NCBI RefSeq assembly: GCF_001427125.1
Contig: NZ_LMGK01000002.1
Location: 62,001-126,000 of the forward strand
Source of the DNA: Pseudomonas sp. Root562
GTDB taxonomy: Bacteria; Pseudomonadota; Gammaproteobacteria; Pseudomonadales; Pseudomonadaceae
DNA length: 64,000 bases
Reading direction: 5' to 3'
Shown: piece after piece, positions 43,238-52,942 of the stretch
Numbering within the stretch: the first letter of the stretch is position 1
Layout of the letters: each line of letters opens with the position of its first letter
Notes under the pieces: generated by a model
Databases searched by the model: none
What the model was told of the DNA's origin: nothing
What the model saw: the letters and a program-made list of their open reading frames with translations, nothing else
Position numbers and translations under genes: made by a program

Positions 43238-45829
43238 ATGTCCTCTCGCCTTACCCGCCAATCCCCTTCACCTTCCCGTGTGCTGTCGCTGCTGACCGCC
43301 GCCATCCTGATGGCCGGCAGCGCCCCGCTGATGGCGGCTACTGCTACCGAACAGCAGACCCGCAAAATGGGCGACTACGCATTCACCATCGCGCCGCAAT
43401 CGCTGGTCTCGGCACTCAATGCCTTTACCGCCGTGACAGGCTGGCAGGTAGGCTTGCCGGCCGAGCTCGCGCAAGGGGTCGCTTCGCCGGGTGTGCGCGG
43501 CTCGTTGCCTGCGGACAAAGCCCTGGATCGCCTGTTGGTGGGGACCAACCTGAGTTATCGCAAACTGGGTGACAACAACATCGTGCTGGAGCGTAGCACC
43601 ACCGGCAGCGCGCTCAATCTGCAACAGACGACCATCAGCGCCACCCGCCAGGAGCAGTCGGTGGACAGCGTACCCAGCACGGTCACTGTCCACACGCGCG
43701 AAGAACTGGACCGCAACAACGTCAATACCATCAAGGATCTGGTGCGCTACGAGCCGGGCGTTTCGGTAGGCGGTGCCGGCACCCGCGGCGGGATCAGCGG
43801 CTTCAACATCCGCGGCATCGACGGTAACCGGGTTCTGACCCAGATTGACGGGGTCGAAGTCCCCAACGGTTTCTTCAACGGCCCCTATGCCAAGACGCAG
43901 CGCAACTACGGCGACCCGGAAATCGTCAAACGCGTCGAGATCCTCCGCGGCCCCGCTTCGGTGCTCTACGGCAGCAACGCCATCGGCGGCGCGGTCAGCT
44001 ACTTCACCCTCGATCCGGACGACATCATCAAGCCCGGCCAGGATGTTGGCGCACGCTTGAAGACCGGCTACAGCTCCGCTGACGAGAGCTGGCTGAAATC
44101 CGCCACCGTGGCCGGTCGTGCCGATCAATTCGACGGCCTGCTGCATTACAGCCAGCGCGACGGTCACGAAACCGAATCCTATGGCAACAACAACGGTACC
44201 GGTCTGAGCCGCACGGCGGCCAACCCGGAGGACGTACGCACCAGCAACGTCCTGGCCAAGGTCGGCTGGAATTACCAGGACGACGCACGCCTGGGCCTGA
44301 CCTACGAGAAGTACAAGGACGATCGCGATAGCGACCAGAAAAGTGCCTATGGCGGCCCGTTCTTCGAGGGCGCCCCCACCATCCCGGCGAGCATTTTGCC
44401 TGGTGGCATGTACCAGTGGCGCACCGGTAACGACACGATCACCCGCGAGCGTTTTGGCCTGGAACACAGCTTCGCCCTGGACAGCCTGCTGACGGACAAT
44501 ATCAAGTGGAGCCTGAACCATCAGATTGCCAAGACTGACCAGAGCACCGACGAGTTCTATTTCCCGATCACTCGCCAGGTACTGCGAACCCGCGACACTC
44601 TCTACGAAGAAAAGCAGTGGGTGTTCGATTTGCAGCTGGATAAATCTTTCAGCATTGCCGACACCGAGCACTTGCTGACTTACGGCACCACCCTCAAGCA
44701 ACAGAAAGTCACCGGCTCGCGCAGCGGCAACGGCACCTGCCTGGCGGTCGGTCGCGGCTGCACTGCCATTGGCGCCAGCAGCCCAGCGGACGTGCTGAAA
44801 AAATCCTCGGATTTCCCAGACCCGACCATCAACACCTACAGCGTGTTCGCCCAGGATCAGATCAGCTGGAACAAGTGGACCTTCCTGCCGGGCTTGCGCT
44901 ACGACTACACCGAACTCAAGCCGGACATCACCGACGAATTCCTCAACACCGTTTCGGCTGACGGTCGCGGCACCGTCAGCGACGAAAACAAGACCTGGCA
45001 CAAAGTCTCGCCCAAGTTCGGCCTGACCTACGCCCTGACCGATAACTACACCTGGTACGGCCAGTACGCCGAAGGCTTCCGCACCCCGACCGCCAAGGCG
45101 TTGTACGGGCGTTTCGATAACACCGCGGCGGGTTACAGCGTGGAACCCAACCCGGACCTGGAACCGGAAAAAAGCCAAAGCTACGAGACGGGCCTGCGGG
45201 GCAACTTCGAGCAGGGCTCATTCGAAATGGCGGTGTTCTACAACAAGTACCGCGACTTCATCAACGAAGACGCTGTCACTCCGGGTTATGACCAACCGAC
45301 CTTCCAGAGCGCCAACATCAAGCACGCCACCATCAAGGGCGCGGAAATCAAGGGTCGCCTGAACCTCGATACCTTGGGTGCGCCACAAGGTCTCTATACC
45401 CAGGGCTCGGTGGCCTACGCCTACGGTCGCAACAACGACAATGGCGAGCCGATCAACAGCGTCAACCCGCTGACCGGCGTGTTTGGTCTGGGTTACGACC
45501 AGGACAACTACGGCAGCTTGCTCAGCTGGACCCTGGTGAAAAAGAAGGACCGCGTCGACGACAGCAACTTCAAGTCGCCGGACGGCGTCAGCAGCCAGTT
45601 CAAGACGCCGGGCTTCGGCATCCTCGACCTGACCGGGTTCTACAAGGTGACCAACGACGTCACCCTCAGCGGCGGCATCTACAACCTGACTGACAAGAAG
45701 TACTGGCTGTGGGACGACGTGCGCGGCTACGACAGCGTCGGCGAAGCCTCGGTGACCCAACCGGCCAACCTTGATCGCCTGACCCAGCCGGGCCGCAATT
45801 TCGCCATCAACCTGATCTGGGATATCTGA
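43238..45829 (+). CDS. TonB-dependent heme/hemophore receptor with STN signalling domain
   Basis: The product has 863 residues from the ATG at 43238, with GGAG eight bases upstream. The signal peptide ends near 34 (PLMAA). The STN domain (about 45-120) has FTIAPQSLVSALNAF and lets the receptor signal to FecR. The plug (about 130-255) contains RGGISGFNIRGIDGNRV and RVEILRGPASVLYGSNAIGG. The barrel contains the heme-receptor-type YAEGFRTPTAKALYG and ends in a C-terminal LIWDI. It belongs to the hemoglobin/heme receptor family. The next gene is heme oxygenase, which supports heme as the ligand. Confidence 0.93.
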   Translation: MSSRLTRQSPSPSRVLSLLTAAILMAGSAPLMAATATEQQTRKMGDYAFTIAPQSLVSALNAFTAVTGWQVGLPAELAQGVASPGVRGSLPADKALDRLLVGTNLSYRKLGDNNIVLERSTTGSALNLQQTTISATRQEQSVDSVPSTVTVHTREELDRNNVNTIKDLVRYEPGVSVGGAGTRGGISGFNIRGIDGNRVLTQIDGVEVPNGFFNGPYAKTQRNYGDPEIVKRVEILRGPASVLYGSNAIGGAVSYFTLDPDDIIKPGQDVGARLKTGYSSADESWLKSATVAGRADQFDGLLHYSQRDGHETESYGNNNGTGLSRTAANPEDVRTSNVLAKVGWNYQDDARLGLTYEKYKDDRDSDQKSAYGGPFFEGAPTIPASILPGGMYQWRTGNDTITRERFGLEHSFALDSLLTDNIKWSLNHQIAKTDQSTDEFYFPITRQVLRTRDTLYEEKQWVFDLQLDKSFSIADTEHLLTYGTTLKQQKVTGSRSGNGTCLAVGRGCTAIGASSPADVLKKSSDFPDPTINTYSVFAQDQISWNKWTFLPGLRYDYTELKPDITDEFLNTVSADGRGTVSDENKTWHKVSPKFGLTYALTDNYTWYGQYAEGFRTPTAKALYGRFDNTAAGYSVEPNPDLEPEKSQSYETGLRGNFEQGSFEMAVFYNKYRDFINEDAVTPGYDQPTFQSANIKHATIKGAEIKGRLNLDTLGAPQGLYTQGSVAYAYGRNNDNGEPINSVNPLTGVFGLGYDQDNYGSLLSWTLVKKKDRVDDSNFKSPDGVSSQFKTPGFGILDLTGFYKVTNDVTLSGGIYNLTDKKYWLWDDVRGYDSVGEASVTQPANLDRLTQPGRNFAINLIWDI

Positions 45830-45838
45830 CCGGCCTCA

Positions 45839-45881
45839 CCTCTCTGCGCGGCTTCACAGGGCTGCGCAGTGAGGTTTTTTT
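45839..45881 (+). terminator. Intrinsic terminator after the heme receptor gene
   Basis: The stem CCTCTCTGCGC / GCGCAGTGAGG, with an inner GC pair, is followed by seven T residues. It lies 10 bases after the receptor stop and before hemO. Confidence 0.85.
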
Positions 45882-45945
45882 ACTGCCTGGCCCGAGCTGA
45901 TTCGTCTCGTTAACAAGCGTTTCTTTTTCTTCCAAAGGATTTGTC

Positions 45946-46554
45946 ATGACCACTCAGGACACCGTTCAATCCCCGAGCCTGCGTTCCCAACGCCTGAACC
46001 AGATCACCCACGAGCCCCACACCAGACTCGATGCCCTGGTCAAAGCCCACGCGCCTTTTGAATCCCGGGCCAGCTTCGCCCGCTTCGTGGTGGCGCAGTA
46101 CCTGTTCCAGTCGGAACTGGTGTCGCTGTACAACGATGCTCAACTGAACGCCATCGTCCCGGACCTCTGCGCTCGCTGCCGCGCCGAAGCGGCCAAGGCC
46201 GACCTGGCGGACCTGGACACCGACGTTCCGGCACCGGTCGCCGGTGCGGTGAACAACCCAGGCAAGCCCCAAGCGCTGGGCTGGCTGTTCGTTTCCGAAG
46301 GCTCGAAGCTGGGTGCGGCGTTCCTGATCAAGCGTGCCGTGGGCCTGGGTTTGAGCGAAACCTTTGGTGCGCGGCACTTGGGCGAGCCGGCCGGTGGTCG
46401 TGCGCAAGGCTGGAAGAGCTTCGTCAAAACCCTCGATGGACTGTCGCTCAGCGCAGAGGAAGAAGCCGAACTGGATAAAGGCGCCATCGATGCGTTCAAT
46501 CGGTTCACGGTGTTGCTGGAACAGGCTTACGCCACCACCCCGGAAATCGCCTGA
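45946..46554 (+). CDS. hemO: Heme oxygenase HemO (biliverdin-producing, regiospecific type)
   Basis: The product has 202 residues with AAAGGA upstream of the ATG. The proximal heme ligand is His25 in THEPHTRL. The distal helix is GWLFVSEGSKLGAAFLIKRA. ARHLGEPAGGRAQGWKSFV matches the P. aeruginosa HemO (PigA) pattern closely. It opens heme to biliverdin, releasing iron and CO in the cytoplasm. A terminator separates it from the receptor gene, so it has either read-through or its own promoter. Confidence 0.94.
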   Translation: MTTQDTVQSPSLRSQRLNQITHEPHTRLDALVKAHAPFESRASFARFVVAQYLFQSELVSLYNDAQLNAIVPDLCARCRAEAAKADLADLDTDVPAPVAGAVNNPGKPQALGWLFVSEGSKLGAAFLIKRAVGLGLSETFGARHLGEPAGGRAQGWKSFVKTLDGLSLSAEEEAELDKGAIDAFNRFTVLLEQAYATTPEIA

Positions 46555-46567
46555 CTGTATAAAAATC

Positions 46568-46660
46568 CTGTGGGAGCGGGCTTGCCCGCGATGGCGGCTT
46601 CACATCCAATAGAGATGCTGAATTGGAAATTGCTATCGCGGGCGAGCCCGCTCCCACAGG
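46568..46660. repeat. REPIN, GCGGGCAAGCCCGC type
   Basis: The inverted arms TGTGGGAGCGGGCTTGCCCG and CGGGCGAGCCCGCTCCCACA lie just after hemO. It is the same family as 11956. Confidence 0.9.
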
Positions 46661-46713
46661 GACCGAGCAACTTCCCCAGATCCTGATCTAGCCTCGATAC
46701 CTGCCGTGAGCCC

Positions 46714-47103
46714 ATGCCCGCCTCCTCAAAACTAACCCGCGTTCTCTTCGGCCTGCTGGCCTACGTCAGCCTGGGTATCGGCCTGATCGCCATCGTCATT
46801 CCCGGCCTGCCGACCACCGAATTCATCCTGCTGGCCGCCTGGGCCGCCACTAAAAGTTCGCCACGCCTGAGTGCCTGGCTGGAAAGTCATCGATTGTTCG
46901 GTCCCATCCTCAGCAATTGGCGCAACGGCAGAATCATCGCGCGCAGGGCCAAAGTCAGCGCCACGGTCAGCATGCTGCTATGTGCCGGTCTCATGCTGGT
47001 AATGCTCGACCATGGCTGGCCGATTTATCTGGCGATCGTCGGGATGGGGCTGGGCAATCTGTGGATCTGGTCGCGGCCTGAATCGCCGACGCGACGCACC
47101 TGA
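46714..47103 (+). CDS. DUF454 (YbaN) family inner membrane protein
   Basis: The product has 129 residues with two to three membrane helices (about 8-30 and 86-118). The family signature GLPTTEFILLAAWAATKSSPRL is clear, followed by RLFGPILSNWRNGRIIARRAK. YbaN proteins are small membrane proteins of unknown function. Members are sometimes found near heme oxygenase genes, as here, so a link to heme is possible but unproven. Confidence 0.88.
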   Translation: MPASSKLTRVLFGLLAYVSLGIGLIAIVIPGLPTTEFILLAAWAATKSSPRLSAWLESHRLFGPILSNWRNGRIIARRAKVSATVSMLLCAGLMLVMLDHGWPIYLAIVGMGLGNLWIWSRPESPTRRT

Positions 47104-47303
47104 ATGCACCGCGATTTTTCCTGTTTTTGAGCCTGCTTTCGGCACATTTTCCCGCGCAAACGTTCAACCATGACCGTTCGTCGGCATGCTGCTCATGCAA
47201 TCTCGGCTTCGCGCCGATGTGGATGGAATGGCGCTAAATGGATTTGGCGGATCGAGCCGCTCCGGCTCACAGCCAACTCTTCATCCATTCGCGAGCTCGC
47301 CCC

Positions 47304-49442
47304 ATGTTCGACTCACTGTCCATCCGCCTGAAAATTGTCCTGCTCTCCGGCCTCTGCCTGCTCGGCGTCGTCGCGTTGATCGTGGGCATGAACTTCTACC
47401 AGACCAATCAGAACGATGAACTGGTCAGCGACTCCAGCAGCAGAATGCTCACCGCCAGCGTGCAGGACTTGCTGCAGGCCAAGGCCGCCGAGCAAGCGGT
47501 TCGGGTGCAGAAGACGTTCGGTGAAACCCTGACGGTAGTGACCGCGTTGGCGGATCAGATCAACGACATGCGCAACCTCGCCGCCAAGCGCTCGCTCGAG
47601 CCCGGCGCCCTGCGCGAAGAGTTGAACCAGAGCTTGAAGACCGCATTCGAGCGCAACAGCAAGGTGCTGGGGATCTGGCTGGCGTTCGAACCCAACGGCC
47701 TCGACGGCAAGGACAGCGAGTTCGCCAATGATGCCGCCCGTCAGTCCAACGAGGCGGGTCGCTTCGCTACGTACTGGAGCCGCGCCGGGGGTGAAGCGCT
47801 CAATACCATCATGGTCGAAGAGGACATGACCAAGACCACGCTTAACCTCAGCGGCACGCCCTACAACATCTGGTACACCTGCCCGCGGGACAGCAAGCGC
47901 ACCTGCCTGCTCGACCCGTACGCCGATATGGTCGGTGGCAAGGAAGTGTTGATGACCACCATTTCCGTTCCGCTGCTGGTTGAGGGCAAAGCCATCGGCG
48001 TGGTCGGTATCGACATCGCGCTCGACGCCCTGCAAGCTGCGGCGGTCGATTCCCAGCGTGAACTGTTCAACAGCGCCGGGCACATGCTGATTGTCTCCGG
48101 CACGGGCGTCATGGCGGCCTACAGCGTCGACGCCAGCAAAGTCGGCAAAAGCATCGGCGATACCCTGGGCGCTGATGGCAAGGATGTCTTGCAACTGCTC
48201 GGCGCCGGCACCGCGAAAATTCTCCAGCAGGGTGACCTGATCCGCGCGGTGTACCCGGTCAGCCCGATTGCCGATTCCAAAGCCTGGGGCGTGGTCATCG
48301 ACCTGCCCAGGCAAACGCTGCTGGCGGATTCGGTGAAGCTGCAATCGGTGCTCGACGACGCCCAGCAAACTGGCACGATCAAAGCCATTGTGGTGGCGAT
48401 CATTGCCGGCCTGATCGGCTTGCTGCTGATGTGGCTCACCGCTTCGGGCGTGACCCGGCCGATCAACAGCGTGGCCGACATGCTCAAGGCGATCGCCAGT
48501 GGCGACGGCGACCTGACCCAGCGTCTGCACTACAGCAAGAAGGATGAATTGGGCGAGCTGGTCAGTTGGTTCAACCGGTTCCTCGACAAGCTGCAACCGA
48601 CCATCGCGCAGATCAAGCAAAGCATCACCGACGCTCGCGGCACCGCTGACCAGTCTTCGGAAATCGCCCGTCAAACCAGCGAAGGCATGCAGGTGCAGTT
48701 CCGCGAAATCGACCAGGTCGCCACCGCTTCCAATGAGATGAGCGCCACCGCCCACGACGTCGCCAACAGTGCGTCGAATGCGGCAAGCGCCGCCAAAGGC
48801 GCCGATCAATCGGCCCGCGATGGCATGCAGATCATCGAGCGCAGCACCCGCGACATCAATCAATTGGCTGATGAAGTCAGCAAGGCCGTGACCGAGGTCG
48901 AGGCACTGGCGGTCAACAGCGAGCAGATCGGTTCGGTGCTGGAGGTAATCCGCAGCATCGCCGAGCAAACCAACCTGCTGGCGCTCAACGCGGCGATCGA
49001 AGCCGCGCGTGCAGGCGAGAGTGGTCGTGGTTTTGCGGTGGTGGCCGACGAAGTGCGCAACCTGGCCAAACGCACCCAGGACTCGGTGGAAGAAATTCGC
49101 CTGGTGATCGAGCGTATCCAGAGCGGCACACGCGGCGTGGTTGCCACCATGCATTCAAGCCAGACCCAGGCCCACAGCAACGCCGGACAAATCCAGCAAG
49201 CGGTGCAGGCCTTGAGCAAAATCAGCGACGCAGTCACCGTGATCAGCGACATGAACCTGCAAATCGCCAGCGCCGCGGAACAGCAAAGCGCCGTAGCCGA
49301 AGAGGTCAACCGCAACGTCTCCGCGATCCGCACCGTCACCGAAACCCTGACCGGCCAAGCTACCGAATCGGCGCATATCAGCAGCCAACTCAACAGCCTG
49401 ACGACCCAGCAAATGAAGTTGATGGATCAGTTCCGCGTTTAA
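47304..49442 (+). CDS. Methyl-accepting chemotaxis protein with dCACHE sensor
   Basis: The product has 712 residues from the ATG at 47304; an earlier ATG in frame would put 22 non-membrane residues before the first helix. The first membrane helix is near 10-30. The periplasmic double-CACHE domain runs to about 345, with [16 protein letters not shown] and [20 protein letters not shown]. The second membrane helix is near 356-378, followed by HAMP and a signalling domain with tip [19 protein letters not shown]. It is a transmembrane chemoreceptor; dCACHE receptors in Pseudomonas often sense amino acids, but the ligand is not visible. Confidence 0.92.
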   Translation: MFDSLSIRLKIVLLSGLCLLGVVALIVGMNFYQTNQNDELVSDSSSRMLTASVQDLLQAKAAEQAVRVQKTFGETLTVVTALADQINDMRNLAAKRSLEPGALREELNQSLKTAFERNSKVLGIWLAFEPNGLDGKDSEFANDAARQSNEAGRFATYWSRAGGEALNTIMVEEDMTKTTLNLSGTPYNIWYTCPRDSKRTCLLDPYADMVGGKEVLMTTISVPLLVEGKAIGVVGIDIALDALQAAAVDSQRELFNSAGHMLIVSGTGVMAAYSVDASKVGKSIGDTLGADGKDVLQLLGAGTAKILQQGDLIRAVYPVSPIADSKAWGVVIDLPRQTLLADSVKLQSVLDDAQQTGTIKAIVVAIIAGLIGLLLMWLTASGVTRPINSVADMLKAIASGDGDLTQRLHYSKKDELGELVSWFNRFLDKLQPTIAQIKQSITDARGTADQSSEIARQTSEGMQVQFREIDQVATASNEMSATAHDVANSASNAASAAKGADQSARDGMQIIERSTRDINQLADEVSKAVTEVEALAVNSEQIGSVLEVIRSIAEQTNLLALNAAIEAARAGESGRGFAVVADEVRNLAKRTQDSVEEIRLVIERIQSGTRGVVATMHSSQTQAHSNAGQIQQAVQALSKISDAVTVISDMNLQIASAAEQQSAVAEEVNRNVSAIRTVTETLTGQATESAHISSQLNSLTTQQMKLMDQFRV

Positions 49443-49453
49443 AAACGCACCCG

Positions 49454-49543
49454 GCAGGAGCAAAGCTTGCTCGCGATAGCGCAGGGTCAGACACTGCATA
49501 GCTGACTGTCACGCCGCCATCGCGAGCAAGCTCAGCTCCTGCA
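49454..49543. repeat. REPIN, GCGAGCAAGCT type
   Basis: The inverted arms GGAGCAAAGCTTGCTCGCGA and CATCGCGAGCAAGCTCAGCT with CC lie after the chemoreceptor gene. It is similar to 34392. Confidence 0.82.
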
Positions 49544-49641
49544 TGGGGTTTTCATCTATCTATGCTCGGCCTCTCGTTGGGCAAGCCCTTCGATGCGAGC
49601 GGGCTCACTCCCGCAGGTTGATGCATTCCATGCAGGAGTGC

Positions 49642-51069
49642 TCACAACCTCAACACCCCGCTGTACAGCCCATAGGCTGCCAACCCGGCACCGCAGATGA
49701 CACAGGTGAATATGCCCTTCTCGACCGGTGTGAACAGCGGTTTACCCTGTTCACGCCTGGCCTTGGCGAACAGGATCACGCCCGGCGCATACAGCAAGGC
49801 CGAGAGCAGCAAATACTTCAAACCACCGGCGTACAACAACCACACCGCGTAACTCAGGGCGACGCCACCGATCAACAGATCCTTGGTCCGTTCTGCCGAA
49901 GCGTGCTCATAGGTTTCACCGCGCCCGCTCAACAACACCGCATAGGCCGCCGACCACAGATACGGCACCAGAATCATCGACGAGGCCAGGTAAATCAGGC
50001 TGGTGTAGGTGCCGGCGGAAAACAGCGTGATCAGCAGGAACAGCTGAATCATCACGTTGGTCAGCCATAGCGCATTGACCGGCACATGATTGGCGTTTTC
50101 CTTGGTCAGGAACGCCGGCATGGTCTTGTCTTTCGCCGTGGCGAACAGGATCTCGGCACACAGCAGCGCCCACGAGAGCAACGCGCCCAGCAGTGAAATC
50201 GCCAGACCCACGCTGATCAGCAACGCGCCCCACGGGCCGACGATATGCTCCAGCACCGACGCCAGCGACGGGTTCTGCAAGGTGGCCAACTCCGGTTGGC
50301 TCATGATGCCCAGCGACAACACGTTGACCAGCACCAGTAACGCCAACACACCGAGAAAACCAATGACCGTGGCCCGCCCCACATCCGAACGTTTCTCCGC
50401 CCGCGCCGAATAGACACTGGCGCCTTCAATACCGATGAACACAAAGACAGTGACCAGCATCATGTTGCGCACCTGGTCCATCACGCTCCCGAAACTCGGA
50501 TTGCTGCGCCCCCAGATGTCACGGGTAAACACATCGGCCTTGAACGCCACCGCAGCAATCACGATGAACAGGATCAACGGCACGATTTTGGCCACCGTGG
50601 TCAGCAGGTTGATGAACGCCGCCTCTTTGATTCCGCGCATCACCACAAAATGCACCGTCCACAACAGCACCGAGGCACAGGCAATGGCAATCGGCGTATT
50701 GCCCTCGCCGAAAACCGGAAAGAAAAACCCCAGCGTGCTGAAGAGCAAAACGAAGTAGCCGACGTTGCCCAGCCAGGCGCTGATCCAGTAACCCCATGCC
50801 GAGGAAAACCCCATGTAATCGCCAAAGCCGGCCTTGGCGTAGGCGTACACCCCCGAGTCCAGCTCCGGTTTGCGATTGGCCAGGGTCTGGAACACAAACG
50901 CCAGGGTCAGCATGCCGACGGCGGTGATTGCCCAACCAATCAATATCGCACCGGCATCGGCTTTGGCGGCCATGTTCTGCGGCAGGGAAAATATTCCACC
51001 GCCAATCATCGAGCCCACGACCAGAGCGATCAGCGCGCTCAGGCGAAGCTTTTGCTGGGTTTGCGACAT
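49642..51069 (-). CDS. Arginine/ornithine antiporter, second ArcD paralogue
   Basis: The product has 475 residues with about 12 membrane helices of the APC superfamily. The start [20 protein letters not shown] and the long block through [20 protein letters not shown] are almost identical to the ArcD encoded divergently 421 bases away, while the C-terminal third differs more. It probably exchanges arginine for ornithine or a related amino acid. It is not in the arc operon and points away from it, so its control may differ. Function by homology only. Confidence 0.88.
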   Translation of the reverse strand: MSQTQQKLRLSALIALVVGSMIGGGIFSLPQNMAAKADAGAILIGWAITAVGMLTLAFVFQTLANRKPELDSGVYAYAKAGFGDYMGFSSAWGYWISAWLGNVGYFVLLFSTLGFFFPVFGEGNTPIAIACASVLLWTVHFVVMRGIKEAAFINLLTTVAKIVPLILFIVIAAVAFKADVFTRDIWGRSNPSFGSVMDQVRNMMLVTVFVFIGIEGASVYSARAEKRSDVGRATVIGFLGVLALLVLVNVLSLGIMSQPELATLQNPSLASVLEHIVGPWGALLISVGLAISLLGALLSWALLCAEILFATAKDKTMPAFLTKENANHVPVNALWLTNVMIQLFLLITLFSAGTYTSLIYLASSMILVPYLWSAAYAVLLSGRGETYEHASAERTKDLLIGGVALSYAVWLLYAGGLKYLLLSALLYAPGVILFAKARREQGKPLFTPVEKGIFTCVICGAGLAAYGLYSGVLRL

Positions 51070-51491
51070 TGTTGCGCCTCCAATGGCTCGGAAAATACCG
51101 GGTTATCTTCTTATTATCTAATTGGGTAGAGCGTAATAACCTTTATTCGTTAACGCCAATTTACGACTCTTACTGAGCGCTTATAGATTTACCCTTTTTT
51201 ATAGCGATTCGCTTTAACCGTGCCCCTCAATAAAACTATTTGCTACTGAAATTACCTCCGCAAAGTTTGCGTCCGCCTAAAAACGAACTAGCGTCATAAA
51301 GCAGCAACACGATCCGTTAAATACTTAAAACACGACGCCTCTAGGACAGGCTTTTCAGAATGCTGACTTGTGCCTGCGAATAATTGGTGAGCTTTTATCC
51401 ACAATGTGACCATGCACTGATCCATGTCAGCTGATTGAGTTGTAAACAGAACCAAGCTGTTAACCCTCTTCATCTGCAATGGAGTCATGCA
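51070..51491. other. 422-bp divergent region between the two arcD genes
   Basis: It is AT-rich compared with the surroundings and should hold promoters for both genes. A candidate ANR site is at 51417-51430. No convincing gene was seen; a 64-codon frame on the minus strand lacks a ribosome site. Confidence 0.55.
51417..51430. promoter_or_regulatory. Candidate ANR box of arcDABC
   Basis: CTGATCCATGTCAG fits TTGAT-N4-(A/G)TCAA except at the two outermost bases. It lies 61 bases upstream of the arcD start. ANR activates arcDABC in P. aeruginosa when oxygen is low. Confidence 0.5.
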
Positions 51492-52919
51492 ATGTCTGAA
51501 ACCCCTGGAAAACTTCGACTGGGAGCACTGGTTGCCCTGGTAGTTGGTTCAATGATAGGTGGAGGGATTTTTTCTTTGCCACAGAACATGGCCGCCAGTG
51601 CTGACGTCGGCGCCATTCTGATTGGCTGGGCCATCACCGCCGTGGGTATGCTGACGCTCGCTTTTGTGTTCCAGACCCTGGCCAACCGCAAGCCTGACCT
51701 CGACGGTGGTGTCTACGCCTACGCCAAGGCCGGCTTCGGCGACTACATGGGCTTTTCTTCCGCCTGGGGCTACTGGATCAGCGCCTGGCTGGGCAACGTC
51801 GGCTATTTCGTCCTGCTGTTCAGCACCCTGGGTTACTTCTTCCCGGTCTTCGGTGAGGGCAACACGGTGGCTGCAGTGATTGGCGCCTCTGTCCTGCTCT
51901 GGGCCGTCCATCTGCTGGTGCTGCGCGGGATCAAGGAAGCCGCCTTCATCAACCTGGTCACCACCGTAGCCAAGATTGTGCCGCTGGTGCTGTTCATCCT
52001 GATTGCCGTGTTCGCGTTCAAACTGGACATCTTCACCGCCGACATCTGGGGCCTGAAAAACCCTGACCTGGGCAGCGTGATGGATCAGGTACGCAACATG
52101 ATGCTGGTCACCGTCTGGGTGTTCATCGGCATTGAAGGTGCGAGCATTTTCTCGGCGCGTGCGGAAAAACGCAGTGATGTGGGTAAGGCCACGGTGATCG
52201 GCTTTATTTCCGTGCTGCTCATTCTGGTGCTGGTGAACGTGCTGTCGCTGGGCATCCTGACTCAACCGGAACTGGCCAAGCTGCAGAACCCGTCGATGGC
52301 CGCCGTGCTCGAGCATGTGGTGGGTAAATGGGGGGCAGTACTGATCAGTGTCGGCCTGATCATTTCCCTGCTTGGTGCGCTGTTGTCATGGGTGCTGCTG
52401 TGTGCGGAGATCATGTTCGCCGCCGCGAAGGACCACACCATGCCGGCCTTCCTGCGCAAGGAAAACGCCAACCAAGTGCCGGTCAATGCGCTGTGGCTGA
52501 CCAACGCCATGGTCCAGGTATTCCTGATCATCACGCTGTTCTCGGCCAGCACTTACCTGTCGCTGATCTACCTCGCCACCTCGATGATTCTGGTGCCATA
52601 CCTGTGGTCGGCCGCCTATGCCCTGCTGTTGGCGGTACGCGGCGAAACCTATGAAGGCGCGGCGGGTGAACGGCAGAAGGATCTGATCATCGGCGCCATC
52701 GCGTTGATTTACGCGGTCTGGCTGCTCTATGCCGGCGGTATCAAGTACCTGCTGCTCTCGGCCCTGCTCTACGCACCCGGCGCCATCCTGTTCGCCAAGG
52801 CCAAGCTGGAACTCGACAAACCGGTGTTCACCAACGTCGAGAAACTGATTTTCGCCGCGGTGGTCGTGGGCGCGCTGGTAGCGGCCTACGGTCTCTATGA
52901 CGGCTTTCTGACCCTGTAA
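51492..52919 (+). CDS. arcD: Arginine/ornithine antiporter ArcD
   Basis: The product has 475 residues from the ATG at 51492, with GGAG seven bases upstream. It has about 12 membrane helices of the basic amino acid/polyamine antiporter family, with [19 protein letters not shown] at the first helix. It imports arginine in exchange for ornithine, the substrate and product of the deiminase pathway. It is the first gene of arcDABC, with arcA 23 bases downstream. Confidence 0.94.
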   Translation: MSETPGKLRLGALVALVVGSMIGGGIFSLPQNMAASADVGAILIGWAITAVGMLTLAFVFQTLANRKPDLDGGVYAYAKAGFGDYMGFSSAWGYWISAWLGNVGYFVLLFSTLGYFFPVFGEGNTVAAVIGASVLLWAVHLLVLRGIKEAAFINLVTTVAKIVPLVLFILIAVFAFKLDIFTADIWGLKNPDLGSVMDQVRNMMLVTVWVFIGIEGASIFSARAEKRSDVGKATVIGFISVLLILVLVNVLSLGILTQPELAKLQNPSMAAVLEHVVGKWGAVLISVGLIISLLGALLSWVLLCAEIMFAAAKDHTMPAFLRKENANQVPVNALWLTNAMVQVFLIITLFSASTYLSLIYLATSMILVPYLWSAAYALLLAVRGETYEGAAGERQKDLIIGAIALIYAVWLLYAGGIKYLLLSALLYAPGAILFAKAKLELDKPVFTNVEKLIFAAVVVGALVAAYGLYDGFLTL

Positions 52920-52942
52920 TTTGTAGCTGGAGGATCACTGAA

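Noticed and set aside
43268..45178. Long open frame of about 636 codons antisense to the heme receptor gene
   Set aside because: It is a shadow of the high-GC codon pattern. It has no ribosome site and no recognisable domain, and it lies wholly within a clear receptor gene.
47313..49154. Open frame of about 613 codons antisense to the dCACHE chemoreceptor
   Set aside because: Same reason: low-complexity antisense product with no ribosome site.
51100..51141. GGTTAT ... ATAACC inverted ends upstream of the second arcD
   Set aside because: Arms are only six or seven bases with a long spacer, too weak to call a structure or operator.
51294..51488. 64-codon frame on the minus strand between the arcD genes
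   Set aside because: No ribosome site. It overlaps the arcD leader and the candidate ANR site.
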